A stretch of DNA of 64,000 nucleotides from Blasia pusilla (lineage: Eukaryota; Marchantiophyta; Marchantiopsida; Blasiales), in assembly GCA_050084515.1 (NCBI GenBank), contig CM114273.1:5456001-5520000 (forward strand), given 5' to 3'. Positions 43,955-56,020 of the stretch are shown piece after piece. The notes beneath the pieces are model-generated. The model was not told where the DNA came from, did no database searches, and was given only the letters and a program-made list of their open reading frames with translations. Both the position numbers and the translations under genes were made by a program. Every line of letters starts with the position of its first letter. Position 1 is the stretch's first letter.

Positions 43955-44925
43955 TTCCCCAACTATTTTAATCTTCAAAAATTTTGGGATCCATATAAAT
44001 GGAACCAGACCGAATGTGGACAGCCGATCGTCTAACTCTCACTGACGTAAGTCGATCACTTACTGGCTAACTAATGGGGAACCATGAGTTTCTATAAAGC
44101 GCCAAGTTCTCCTTTCGTTTCCCATCGGTTCTCCAGCTAGGTAGAGATTCGCATGCTCTTTAATTCCTTGAGCTCTCATCCTGGAGCTCCGCATCTCGTA
44201 TCTTACAGGTATGGAGGTGCGATTTCACAAAGTGGATTGTTCGTGATATTTGAGGATGGAATTCAAAGATGAACTATTTGTTATGGAAATTCCCTATGTT
44301 TTGAGAGTGTGTTTTCCTTCTTCAACTTGTATTCAACGCCTTTTAACACCTTGTGAACATCAGCTCTCTAGTATGAGATTTCTCCTAGTGAACTACTTAG
44401 ATTTTTCTCTTGGGCACATATGGTGATAAAGCAGTTCATGATTATGATTTTGTTGAGTCCTTGTTCTCATTCTATCATGCTTAATCCATGTTCTGCACGG
44501 TGTTTGGAATAACCCCATGGAGATTTCAGGGAACACATCAATGAGTCTTGCTGAAGTTGAATTTTTGGATGGTGGCTCATTCACTCACAGCGTAAAATGA
44601 GATCTCCCTCGGGTGCTAGAAAGGAAGAGATTTCGTTGGCCAATTCCTTACAAAAAATGAATCCTGGAAAGAAAACGTAAATGGGAAATCTTCATTTGAC
44701 ACTCGTGACATTACTGGCTCTCCCGAATGAGGTGCGATAAAGATTCCATGGAATGGTCCCGCCTCTTTTTTCTGATAGTGCTTCATAGATCCATAATAAA
44801 CTCCTGCGACGCGGACGGGCTGGATTTTTGGTGTTTGGTGATTCTGGGCTGTCCGGTAATGGATTGGTTTGGACCCAATATCAAGTGACTATCCAGAGGT
44901 TGTGACAGGCCATCAAGTACTTCCC
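43955..44925 (+). repeat. Family F copy C, diverged, direct orientation
   Basis: Matches 11,290-12,420 of the left arm in the same orientation. Shared pieces include the 'ctgga-ac-acatctc-tatcttgcaggtatggaggt' segment, GGATGG-GTTCAA-GATGA-CT, and AGCGTAAAATGAGATCTCC. ACATTACTGGCTCTCCCGAATGAGGTG and TATCAAGTGACTATCCAG are also kept. It ends within ~90 bp of the inner edge of the right arm, so a forward diverged copy and an inverted near-identical copy lie side by side. Confidence 0.8.
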
Positions 44926-46243
44926 GGCGTACTTATGTCTGGATTTCAAGTACCACTGAATTCATCGCCCAAAGGATTTGGCTCTATTAGTGGGTGTTTG
45001 TGATAGATCTGTCAGGTGGCAGAGGAGATGATGGGTTTCTTTCAACCCCTTGTTCACATCTGAAAGGATTTCCCTGCACCTATTAACTTGTTCTTGAGCT
45101 ATAACCGTTTTTAAAAAAAAAATAGTTTGAACCTCCATAGCCCTCAGACATGGAATCTCATCGTTTTCCCTTTTCCTCCGTGCTATGTGAGTTTTCTGTT
45201 GCATAAGACAAAGAGATCTCTTGGTTTATCCGAATCACCAGTGATTTCTCTCCGTCCTTTAAGGAATTGGATGGCTACCCCAAGTATCACGGGCGAGTCC
45301 TTGATGGCTGTGGTCATTTGTCCACCACTTACTGTATGCATCCGGAGCTTTTGCATCTCCAGGATGTCGACTGTTCAGTTTCCCCATCCGGAAACTCTTT
45401 CCAACTCTGGCACTGCCGGGAGAAGGGTTAGAAAAAGAGTTTCTCATTCCAAGGAAAGAGATCTTTCATGTGCAGAAATTTTTCACATAACCAATTCGAT
45501 CACTTTCCAGCCAGAAGAACTTTCATTTACGGTCAGAAGCTACTAAGGATATCTCCGCAAGGAGATTAGCTAGGATCACTGTTCGTATAAAAGAGACTCA
45601 ACGAACACACCGCAATTTTAGCCCTATAGGTGGAGCGGAAAGCATCCGAGACTTGTATGAAGCTTCCATCAGACAGGCGTTGGTTGTAGATGAATACAAT
45701 TTGTAGACGGAGGAGAGAGCAATCCGCTGGAGTATGACCCCGCTGCAAGATGGTGGAGACAGCACACAGCTCGAAATTTGCAGCCCTAGGAGTGGCCGGA
45801 GCCCGAGAGAAGTTCGCTGAGTATGTTCGAATAGGAATCAAAAATCAGACTGAGCTCAGCGAGAATCTACTGAAAAAAGTCAGGTGAGAATGCAGAAGTT
45901 TGAGAGTGCTAACAATGCAGATAAATCTTTTCTCATTCACGCACAGAGTCAAAATTTGGAAAGTAGTATAACCCTTTGTTGAGCAAATATTTAGAATTTA
46001 AAAGGAGCATATACTATTTAAGTTTTCTCTCCAAAAATTACAAGCAAAATGCGCCAAAGATATATTTCGGTCGCCATGAAATCTAAGGAGAGACATACCA
46101 AGGCGCTTTTCTGATTTCTGCATCTAAATATTACAAAAGCTCTGAATTACGCCCACGAAATCGTCCCGAGTGAGCTTAGCGCCCAAGATAATTGCTTAGG
46201 TGGGGCATATGTGACAAAATGGTCGCTTTCAACCAGCAATTCT

Positions 46244-46308
46244 TGTGACATAACTGGCCCTCCCGAATTCAACACCACCCAGAATTCACGAAGCCCAGTT
46301 TCGTCACA
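46244..46308. mobile_element. MITE-like hairpin element H5
   Basis: Mirror copy of H4 (12,681-12,745) in the right arm. Confidence 0.6.
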
Positions 46309-48468
46309 AGGATTAGGTTTCAATGCACCGAAAATCCATGATGGAATCAAACCATGGTTACGGTACCTCCAAGAACATCTCCTGAATTCAGCATGCCTTA
46401 ATAATAAATATCACATTGCTGCTTGGTCAAGTCCCTTCATCGTTACTAGACAGGAAACCCACGCTGGCCATGTAACTTTTCTAGCTTCACAAGAATGCTG
46501 AAGCCAAAGCTATCCAGAGACAAACTAAGGAGATTCCAGCCGCTCCAATTAGGAATCCATTATGGGAAGGAATGGACCGGCGGTCAAAACCACTGGATAG
46601 TCACTTGATATTGGGCCAAAAGCAATCCATGACCGGAAAGGCCAGAATCACAAGCGACCTGCACCAAAAATTCAGCCCATCCATGTCGAAGTGTTGTGGA
46701 TTCTGGAGCATTCTCAAAATAGGAGGCTCGACGACCCCCAAGGAATGTTGGTTGCACCTCATTCGGGAGAGCCAGTAATGTCAGAAGTGTCTAATGGAGA
46801 TTTTCCAAGTATATTTTCTTTCGAAGATTCATTTTGTCTGGAGAATTGACCAAAGAAATCTCCTCCTTTTTAGCACCAGACGGAGATCTCATTTTACGCT
46901 GAGAATTCAACTGTACACAACCAACAGCAGCTGTGAGTCAATGAATCAAACTTCAAAATGACTCTTAAAATCGCCTTCAGAACATCATGAGGAATTTGGA
47001 TCGAGAAGATAGATATTCAGCAAAATTACGAACTGTGTTATGTCAAGATGCCCCGAGAGAAATCTAAGTAGCCGACCTGTGCAAAGCTTTAAGAGTGGGG
47101 GCGCTCGAGCCCTTGAATAAAGGTTTCAGAAAAGAGACATATTCTAAAACATATGCAAATTCCATAACAAAGAGCTCATCCTTGAACCCCATCCTCAAAT
47201 ATCACTAGCAATAAGGATTCAGTTTGTGAAAGTGACCTCCATACCTGCAAGATTAGAGATGTGTATCTCCAGGAACACGGATAGTTCAAGGATTTGAGCT
47301 CCTCCCGATTAAAGAGCATACGGGTCTCTAGCTGACTGGAAAATCGATGCGAACTGAAAGTTGGAGTTGACGTTTTATAAGAACTCTTTGGTGTCCACTC
47401 ACTGAAGTGAGTCACTCAAGTGATCGATTGATTTAGAACCAGTTAGAGGATCGACCGTCCATATTCAGGGTCTGAAGAGTGGTCATTTTGCTTGCTCAAA
47501 GGGCACGTTTGCCATCCATCATCAGTTACATGATTCGGTGGAGAATTTCTGGGTGAAGGAAACAGGAAGGACTAATGGAACCCACCTTCTGCAAATTGGA
47601 TATAGGGTTCCATTTAGGTGGATCTGAAAATGAAAGAGAGTTACGAATATGGAGATATATATAAGGGAATGGAAGACTAAAATAGTTAGTAATCTGAAAA
47701 TTTTAGGTTTCTATGTGATCACTAGTTATGTCAACTTATGTAGGATTTGTAGAAACAAGATTCTGTCGATCAAGGGTAAGGTCTGTCCGTAAGGAACTTT
47801 ACTTCTTTGACCTCTAAGTCCGAGTAATACCTTCTATATTTGTCTCTCAAATCTGGAATTCCAAAAATTCCTTGGATCTGGAATCTCGCCTCCTCAGGGC
47901 ATGATATCCCCTGTCCTAGATCTGTAGATCTGCACCACCGTGGGCTGTCCATTCTAAACTTGCAAAAAACCAGACATGTCTCATCTACAAGACTCCAGCT
48001 CTTAATTCTCTTCTGAGCTGCAGTATCAACAGTGAAGTCGTACGCAGTCCAGAATCAAATAGAATGGAGGACATGCGAGAGATATCATGGGCTCATGCTC
48101 TATACCAGAGATAGCAAAATGACTGCAGGTCTCTTTCAATTCCGATTCCAATGCCAATATCTCCTTGCAAGCTTCATACAACTACTGAAATAAGTCATGA
48201 GAGAGAAACCATATCCGGAAACACTCTCAATCGAGAGAGTCTACCAACCTCAGAGGCTACATAAATGGAACCTTATTGCTTGTAAGCGCTGTGAAAAGTG
48301 TATTGTATGCCCGAAGGTACATGAAGATCTTTCACATGTGCAAACATACACTTCCACGTAAATGAACGCACAGAGATATGAAGCTGTTTCTTCTTAAGAG
48401 AAGTGATAACCGTTTTGCAGACGCAGGCAGCAATCGCCTTGAGAGCGTAGATGAACAGCTCGTCGACT

Positions 48469-48843
48469 TCAACCAGCAATTCTTGTGACAGTAATGGCTC
48501 TCCCACATTCGGTCCACCTTTTTGCTGCGCGCTTGACTGAATTCGCGAAGGCCAGTTCTGTCACAAACATCAGGTTCGAGGGATGATAATCTCGCCATCG
48601 TATACCACCCAGCGCCGAAATATGTCTCATCCGAATTCGCAAAGGCACCTTAGCTGAGATGATACACTTTTCACTCAAGGAATAAGGTTCCATCACTGCA
48701 CGGTATGCCATCAAGGACCTACGCCAAAACAGTCCTTCGTTCGTGAGAGCCATTAATGCCTCATATATCATTTCAACGTTTAGGGCCTTCTGATTCTTCT
48801 CCAAACCCAAATTTTGCTGGAACCCTTTGGAATGAAAAACCAA
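48469..48843 (-). CDS. Hypothetical ORF of family F, right arm
   Basis: Mirror of the ORF at 10,166. It is open for 124 codons, but a 21-bp deletion removes the segment holding the left arm's ATG, so its first methionine comes from different sequence (MVFHSKG). From QQNLGLEKNQKAL onward the proteins are almost the same. The shared frame ends in hairpin element H6. Function unknown. Confidence 0.25.
   Translation of the reverse strand: MVFHSKGFQQNLGLEKNQKALNVEMIYEALMALTNEGLFWRRSLMAYRAVMEPYSLSEKCIISAKVPLRIRMRHISALGGIRWRDYHPSNLMFVTELAFANSVKRAAKRWTECGRAITVTRIAG
48484..48565. mobile_element. MITE-like hairpin element H6
   Basis: Mirror copy of H3 (10,429-10,510) in the right arm. Confidence 0.6.
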
Positions 48844-49659
48844 AGGTTTGGTTCCCCAAATCTTGGAGAGGTTAGGTTTTAATTAAATTAAATGATAATT
48901 TAGCATAAAAAGGTATTCACATCCTTGAGAAAACTCTCATAATATTATACCAATTGCATATTTAGAAAACTCACTCTAAATTTCTAAAGTATCTCTCCCT
49001 ATTGATATCCTAAAAGTTGTAAGGTGAATTTTAAAGAATAGATTTATGCACTTCTTCCAAAAGTTAGTTAGATATTTGCTTCATATTCATGATGATATCT
49101 AGTTTTCAATACGGTCCCCGAAACCAAAACTTACTTAAGCATGATTTCTGAATTTCTATTAAAATTTTTAAGTTTTATAAGAATGTTTAGAAACCTTCTT
49201 ATGCCCTATAAACACATTCACCTCTTATGGAGTGGTTTCATCTATTCCCCACAAAAATAACCTTCTTCTATATGATGTGGTGGAAATTGGGCTTATCAAA
49301 GGTGATATAGCTCTTTAAAAATTTCTACCACTGCTTCCTTGGTTACTCCTATCTCTTTAGAGTGTACTTGGTGCTAGAAAATCCAGCCTATGTATATAGT
49401 GTTCCTAGGTGGAGAAAAGTGATGAATTTCATAGACATGATCCAATGTAACTAATACTTAGTATTTTCTTTATGTTTCCTCTTAAAAAAACTACCATTCA
49501 TTTCATCATATAGAGACAATTTTTTGGTGGTGCTCCTAAATTAGCCAATTTATTTTCTTACTTATTCTAAACTATCACATTGTGATGTGATTTATAATGT
49601 AGGAGAGAAAACCGAGGAATGTAAGAGTCTAGCTAATTTATCTCCAATGTGGGAGGACA

Positions 49660-49687
49660 TGTAATTTATGAGGCCTCATAAATTACA
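49660..49687. repeat. Perfect 28-bp palindrome, right arm
   Basis: Identical to the palindrome at 9293-9320, flanked by the same sequence inverted. Confidence 0.9.
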
Positions 49688-50247
49688 GTTTCGGCATTCA
49701 AAGTAAACTAAAGAATTGTAGTCTTTGTTTTAGCTCATTGACTTTCAGTCCAATAAAATAAGTAGATTCTGCCTATTTTAGGGATTTCCTTATCCTTCCT
49801 TTGGAGGTGTAAAAGGGAGACTAGTGTGAGTTCATGCATGCATTCATGAGCAAAGTAGAATTGAGTAATTCCACTTCACTCTGCAGGAGTGACTTTATCA
49901 ATAAGTATAATATGAGTTATGTTGTTGAGGAGATCCCTATTTTATGTAGTACTAAAATGCTATATTCAGATAAATCATTCCGTATGTAAAATTGCTAGTG
50001 TTTTGGCTTTTGAGATAATTAGATTATTTGTAGCTACTATATTCTTGCTTATTTGTCACTACAAGCGGATGTCATGTCCTTCAAAAAGTAGGTTAGTAAT
50101 AATAATATCTAGATTATATGTTATCACATATTTCTCATTAAAATTGGATTTATTTCCTTCTAAAAGTAGAAGGATTTTCTCCAAATCTTGTATTATGTCT
50201 TGTTGGAATTGGACGTTATTTTTTTATATAATATATATATATATATA

Positions 50248-50701
50248 GATAGATACCACGTGTCGTGCGTCTACTCTCCTTGAACGTTAATGTTGTTTGT
50301 TGCAGAAGCGTGCGTTCAGTGGGTCACGCTCTCAACGTTGATCTGCATCCAAACATGCACTTCGGTTAGTCGGGTCTACGCCAAAGACAAATTCATTATG
50401 CCAAGGATGACATACTTACAAGTGATTTGAGTATCACCATCTGCACTTTCAGTGGAACTTCTCCTTTTGTTGCTCCGTTCTGGCACTTCTACAAACAACC
50501 CAAGTATTGAGAAATGAATTGTAAAACCAGATTTTTCACTTCAACAAGTAATTATATTAGAAGACCCTACATCTACTGAAGCTAATCTCACTCCTTACCA
50601 CCAGATTGTGTAGTTGCCGTTGCCTCTTTTCGTGTGGAGATCTTCCTCTTCCCTAATTGTCTGGCTTTAGACATTGGTATAGGTTCAACAATGAGTGTAA
50701 G
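50248..50701. other. No gene; expected CACTA terminus not found
   Basis: Moderately GC-rich unique DNA between the right arm and the CACTA relic. I looked for a CACTA-type terminal repeat here and did not see a convincing one. Confidence 0.45.
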
Positions 50702-52993
50702 TTACTCAAAACAAAGAAAGTTAGTTCTGAAATACTCATGCAGGAAAGGACAAGTAGTTATAACCATTGAAAATCGAGGGCGGATGAATGAGAATGGGCT
50801 ACTTGATGTGAGCTTCTCATCCCTTGTTGCATATGGTGGAGAATTGGACGGCGGGGAATTAGAAATCTGATGTGGTGTTGAAGACACATCCTTTGAAGTA
50901 AGCTTGGACACCATTTCCATGAGTACACTTAATGCTTTGTTCTGCTGTTCCATCTGAAACTTCACATCATCCAAATCTGCGCTCCACTTCTTTTCCACTT
51001 CTTCCAATTGAATAGTGACTCTGGATTCCACACTCTGCATATATAATCCGACGATCAATTAGCTAAAAAAAACAATTTTTTTGCAATTATAAAGCGAGAT
51101 ACAACCATGATACTAACTCAATAATCCAACCTGATTAAGGATATGATACTAACTCCATGACCCAATCAAATGAAGGTCATGATACTAGTCATGTCAAGCC
51201 AACGGATAAGACAAGAGTTATGCATTTACATTTACCGATGAACTCAATTGTGTGAAACCTGGTTGTTTAGGCAACGCGTCTCTCTCCATAGATTCTAGCC
51301 CCGTGCCCAAGGACTCCTTTGAGGTACGTTACTGCACCTGCACATGCTCCTTAAATACAAAGATTATTAATTTCATGCATGTGAAAGGGTTCAATGCAAA
51401 TATGGAAATGAAATAATAATGGGGGTTTTCTACCATTATGTAACTTTAGCAAGAAAACTAGGGAATGCCAAGATGACTTACATCAAGTCCATCTAAACCT
51501 GCACGGCCGGAGAAATTTAAAGTTTGGACCTTGGCCCTTGCTCGAGCCATCTTTTTTGCCTTCATTTTGCCCTTCTTGGAGAGTCAATAATCTACTAATC
51601 GATTCCATGACTCCTCTTTGATATCAAGGTGACACGGGACTGAGCGATGAGCCCCATGTAATGTCCAATAGTTCTTGACGTTGGATCGCTTAGTTTTCAA
51701 TAGTTGTGCTATTTTTTTCTTCATGAAATCAAGCGAAAGAGATGATGCATCCACATATGTGTATGCCTCAAGGATGTGATTCTGAACAGCAGCCATGCTG
51801 ATAGAATTCTGTTTACTGATCTCAATATATGATAAGTCCAAGTACCTCATCTCCCATACCTTCAATTCATTTAGCCAGGGCTCATAACCTGGAACTCTAG
51901 GCAACGGAATACCATTTGGCATGAGCTCACATCTAGGTTTTAAGTTATGCTCCTTCCTAATGGCCACATCACGAGTCCACAAATCACGCTTTGTGTGACT
52001 TTGCCGTTCTCCTACAAATATACCATCATCCCAATTCTCAGATGTCAAAAAGGTAGGGCCAACGATTATAAAAGAGAGCAAATCATATCATCTATAAACA
52101 AATCAAATGACCTAAAAATATGTAAACTATAAAATCAATTTCTCTAGGCATAAATTTAGTATCATATCATATCATTTTTAATAACTTCCAAAATAGAGAC
52201 TCAAGAACTCAGTAGCCACATGAACATAGGTCTGGAAAGTACCGCATTTTCATCACTCTATAATTGAGGTCATCGCGTGCAAGAATACAACAAACTATTC
52301 AATATAAATTTGCAAACTCAGAACCAAGTGAGAAGTTACCTGTAGATGCACCTGCTTGCGGGGTCAAATTTTTCTGATGGACTTGGCGTTGCGCAAGATT
52401 GAGACCTACTACAGTATAATTGGTCGTCCGTATTCCCGCGGGCCAATGGAGGTGCCAACGGTGTTGGGGGCGGCGGTTGGGATGGCCCATGTGCCTTGTG
52501 TCCACAAAAGAAATACAATTAGCTAGTTAGACTTCCAAGTAATCGAATTCCCTCGTGCAAAACGAAGAATTGGCAGAATAGTAAGCCTACTTACCCACGG
52601 GGATGGGATGGTCATGGATGATTGAGCTCCATTGGTCCATGGTGGTTGAAATTGACTTCCATAACCCATCGATGATTGCCTCATCATAGGTACCCACCAC
52701 GGCATCTGGCTTTGTGCCCATGGGGGTGGAGGAGAGGGATATGCTTGCGAAGGCATTATGGGTTGTGATGGAGTTTCGTCCATGGGCTACACATGTAAGT
52801 AAATTTGTTAGTAAACTAAAATAGAGAGCATTTGATGAATAAAGATTAGTGAAGACATAATGACACATTTCTACCCCTCAGTATATTACATATCAATCAT
52901 ACATATAGAGATAGTTGAATATTACTCCATGACTACAATTACATTACCGTATCGTTTGTATTGATGGAATTTCGTTCACTTCCCTGTTTGGGT

Positions 52994-53029
52994 GGTTTGA
53001 CTGGACGCTCCTAAGCGTCCAGTCAAACC
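52994..53029. repeat. Perfect 16-bp hairpin in a CACTA intron
   Basis: GGTTTGACTGGACGCT at 52,994-53,009, loop CCTA, exact reverse complement at 53,014-53,029. Confidence 0.85.
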
Positions 53030-53033
53030 AAAT

Positions 53034-53202
53034 ATCTCATTGTAAGTTAACACAATATTCCTAATTCTGAAATGTGAAGAGAGTAACAAAACAACAAGAT
53101 GTGAAACCGTCTTGAGCCTATTCAAAACAAACATCTCATTGTAAGTTAACACAATATTCATAATTCTGAAATGTGAAGAGAGTAACAAAACAACAAGATG
53201 TG
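53034..53202. repeat. Tandem duplication, 99-bp period
   Basis: The segment from ATCTCATTGTAAGTTAACAC to CAAAACAACAAGATGTGAA appears at 53,034-53,104 and again at 53,133-53,203, nearly identical, separated by ~28 bp. It lies in an intron of the TNP1-like gene, next to the 16-bp hairpin. Confidence 0.9.
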
Positions 53203-53942
53203 AAGAGAAAGTACCCTCCCATCCTCCAACCACAAGTCGTCATCCTCTTCAGCCCCCAAGAAGTCCATCTCAAGGAGTGGATTATAATAGGGGTCTTTGT
53301 AATCACTATCTGAATAATCTTTTTGAGTCTCCTCAAGGGTTACACTTTGGTTAGTGGCCTTCTCCTCCAACCGTAAGCTGCGTCTTTGTGGAAGAGAAGG
53401 ATTCCAAAATGGCAAAGGCTTGCGCTCCTTCACAAGCCTTGGAGCAACAAACCTTCAAAATATCATCACACAAATTCTGTCATATTTCCTAATGTACAAC
53501 CACTTTATGAACATGATACACTTGACCAAATAAAGCAAAAGATAAAGGTTATCCAAGATCATACTTACCAATCCTTCAACCCACCAAAAAACTTTTCCTC
53601 TTTGGCCTTTCTCACTTTGCGATTCCTTTCTTCTTCGTATGGATTAACACTTTGTTGAACATTATCTACACCATCCCAAGATGAACTCTGATTGGATTTC
53701 ACGTTCTCATCAGTCATATCAGGTACACCGTTCCAAGCACCTGCCTCCCTCTATAGACGACAAGTTAGCAAGAATAACACCTAACTTGATGACAATTTGA
53801 GAGTTCTACTTGTTGCCACAAAATTTCACCCATTATGCCCAACAACACCAGAATTCACGTACATCCTCATAACAGAAGTCAATTACTTGAATCATACCAA
53901 AAAACTTAATGGTGAGTACCAAAGATACAACTATGAATTTAT

Positions 53943-54540
53943 CTAATCTGATTCTGAGTTATTAGAGTCTGAATCAACGTCTTCTATCATATCGCATACA
54001 TGGATTATTGGCACATGCTGCACATCCACCCTAGCAGCTTCCATTTCTGCATCACTTAGCACTCTAGCTCCTACGGTACTTGCTTTTGGTAGATTTCCTA
54101 GTTCCATGCATGTGGTATGGAATGTGGGCAAAGCATTACAAGCTCCATCTAGTAACTCTAACTCATCAAAATAAACTCTCCGAGCTCCAGCTTCCTTCCT
54201 CATTACCACTTTTCATCCTCCACCCTCATCGGCATCTCCATAAAACACTTGTTGTACTTGTGATGGGAAAACAAATGGCTGGTGATCTAATGGCTCGCAT
54301 GACCTCAAGTTGGCCAACAAAAAACCCTCCTTATCCAATTTCATGGATCCTACTCGTAAATCCCAATCTGCTTTAACCCACCGCCCTCGCATTAGTATTA
54401 TGGGTTGTTCTACAATCCCATAATCAAGTAAGAGAATATCAACCAACACCCCAACATACGAATATAAACAATTCTGGTTGGAACTTTTTTCATCAACAAA
54501 TACTGCACCTATTCCACTATTTGTCTGAATCTTTCGTCAA
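53943..54540 (-). pseudogene. TNP2-like transposase C-terminus (DUF4216)
   Basis: Reads KIQTNSGIGAVFVDE, then YVGVLVDILLLDYGI, then KLDKEGFLLANL, and HQPFVFPSQVQQVFYGD. This is the conserved C-terminal DUF4216 region of CACTA TNP2/TNPD transposases. A TGA near 54,212 stands where Trp is usual. After it the frame is open to 53,943 with an acidic end (IEDVDSDSNNSESD). The catalytic DDE part upstream is absent. The protein would cut and join the transposon ends; this remnant cannot. Confidence 0.75.
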
Positions 54541-54679
54541 AAAGGCCAATTCTTTTTGGTCTATGCGAGAGTGCTCTGTTCAAAAGGGGACAAAGGGTCT
54601 CTCAAAGTATATGAAAGATCTATGGTTCTTTCATGCTATGAGAGAGTTTTGAAACTTCTCGTGCCCAAAGAGTACAGTC

Positions 54680-56020
54680 TTGGTAGACATTGGGATCAAT
54701 TTCCTCCTTTCGGATGATTTAAATAGCGTTATAGCCCTTCCAAAATTTAATATACTTCCAAGACCCTACGACGAAAAAGATTATTGCGAGGCCGGTACTA
54801 TTCTCTCTTACCTTCTAATAATGAAAGAGAGTTTCATGGATGGGATGAGTGTTAGTCGTTTTATTAGTACTAGGCGGATTGGTTTTCCAAAGCCATATTC
54901 TACTAGCAATAATGGTAAACGTCTTCTCCAAGCAATCCACGAAAAACTAAAGGCCTCGGTCTTATTCCAAAATGTATTTAGACAATTGACTCGGACAATA
55001 TGTAAAGAATGTCCAAGAGCGAAGATCACCGCAGATGTCATCTCCGGCAGTGTGGATCAGATATCAATGGAAGCTATGAGGCCGGTATGCAGTATCAATG
55101 CCTTGCTTACTACCAAGTAGTGTTTGGAGTATCCGACAGAGAAATATCTCCCAGTTGGAGTTCTCGATGACATCGTGAAGTTGGGGGCTTGTTTGTACGC
55201 GAAGTGGGAGAATCAGTCTTGTTTCAAGGACATCATTGATAAAAGCGGCTTCTTAGACCTTGAATCCATAGGAGGGTGGAGTCAGAAGGATGGACCGTCA
55301 TTTGGTGTCTACATTGACACCAACATGAGCTTTGTGGGTTAATTATTTCTCCCTCCCTTATATTTATGATGTTTTCCCTGATGGTGCCATGCTAGATGAG
55401 AGCATGGACACTGTGTGGAACGAAGTGGTGCAATACGAGGGAACTGAAAAGGTGTTTATTGTCACCTTGGATGACCATCACTTTACGCTAAGGGTTGCAG
55501 CCAAGTCGATCACCATTATAGATACTCTAGGTTCCCGCGTGGACCGGAAATATAAGAAGGCGTACCAAATCTTCTTCGACTCCAAGGCGTCTACTCTGGT
55601 GGATAACATATTCAACTATTCCATGAAAGGGAATGATCTCCAACAACCACCGGAACAGTAATTGCTGGTGAGCGGGCAAGAAGTTTCCCATGTTTTCCGG
55701 CCTGCATGAAATGAAGCATCGTCTTTTTGGCTACATCATCACAAAGGCTAAGAATTGGGATGTGGACCTGCACAATTTGGACGAGGAGTCTCAAAAAAAG
55801 AATTATGATAAGTTCCAAGATATCTACTAGATCCTGAAGAAAGATCTCCAAATTGATTTCACGAGGATTGTTTTGACTCCGAGGGAGGGAAGGTTTAGTT
55901 GGAGTAACTTTGCCGATGGACTCAATAAGTATATCTGTGAGGTTCAGGAGGAGATTACCAACCTTGCCATGGATGAGAGACTCTTACGATTGAGTAGGAA
56001 GAGACCTCACCGAGGGTAAT
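54680..56020 (+). pseudogene. Broken unidentified gene next to the CACTA relic
   Basis: One protein can be followed through three damaged pieces. 54,680-55,342 has an internal TAG at 55,118 and includes LQAIHEKLKASVLFQNVFRQ and VGVLDDIVKLGACLYAKWEN. 55,332-55,661 comes after a frameshift and includes FSLPYIYDVFPDGAM and VFIVTLDDHHFTLRVAAKSI, then TIIDTLGSRV. 55,711-56,020 is in another frame, with one TAG near 55,828, and ends DERLLRLSRKRPHRG. The DDHHFTLRV-x-IIDTLGSR run resembles a motif I associate with the C-terminal part of plant EEIG1/EHBP1-type (C2/NT domain) proteins, from memory and unchecked. It may be a host gene fragment picked up by the CACTA element or an independent relic. I do not assign a function. 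Confidence 0.5.

Larger units (their letters stand above)
45010..50247 (-). repeat. Right arm of the ~5.25-kb inverted duplication
   Basis: Reverse complement of 8742-13,998. Visible differences include an A run (45,110-45,122), a few-base insertion in the H5 flank, a 21-bp deletion near 48,835 and single-base changes. The outer end is a TATATA microsatellite at 50,226-50,247. Beyond it the sequence is unrelated to the left side. Confidence 0.95.
50702..53717 (-). pseudogene. TNP1/Ptta-like transposon protein, multi-exon
   Basis: Likely exons, minus strand: 53,717-53,569 (MTDENVKSNQ... EEERNRKVRKAKEE), 53,452-53,215 (KPLPFWNPSLPQRRSLRLEE, then acidic), 52,786-52,595 (Pro-rich, SQAYPSPPPPWAQSQMPWW), 52,494-52,340 (PSQPPPPTPLAPPLARGN), 52,011-51,482, about 51,345-51,236, and 51,034-50,702 (VTIQLEEVEKKWSADLDDVK, coiled coil). 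Most junctions show GT-AG with plant-like GTAAGT donors. The 52,011-51,482 exon carries the Ptta/En/Spm signature ending EESWNRLVDY-stop-LSKKGKMKAKKMARARAKV; the stop at 51,586-51,584 is TGA where Trp is usual. TNP1-type proteins bind subterminal repeats of the element and help transposition. The 99-bp tandem repeat and the 16-bp hairpin fall in the second intron. Confidence 0.65.
50702..54540 (-). mobile_element. CACTA (En/Spm) transposon relic
   Basis: On the minus strand the C-terminal end of a TNP2-like transposase (54,540-53,943) is followed downstream by a multi-exon TNP1/Ptta-like gene (53,717-50,702). This order matches plant CACTA elements. The transposase catalytic part is missing: at ~54,540 the sequence changes into an unrelated broken gene on the plus strand. 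Terminal inverted repeats and target duplications were not recognised at either side. Confidence 0.7.

Noticed and set aside
50040-50075. CACTA transposon terminus at TCACTACAAGCGG
   Set aside because: The same text is part of the inverted arm (mirrored near 8920), so it predates and is independent of the CACTA relic.
54680-56020. Ulp1-type SUMO protease captured by the transposon
   Set aside because: The DDHHFTL run first suggested the catalytic His region, but no convincing Trp/Asp/Cys continuation was seen, so no protease is called.
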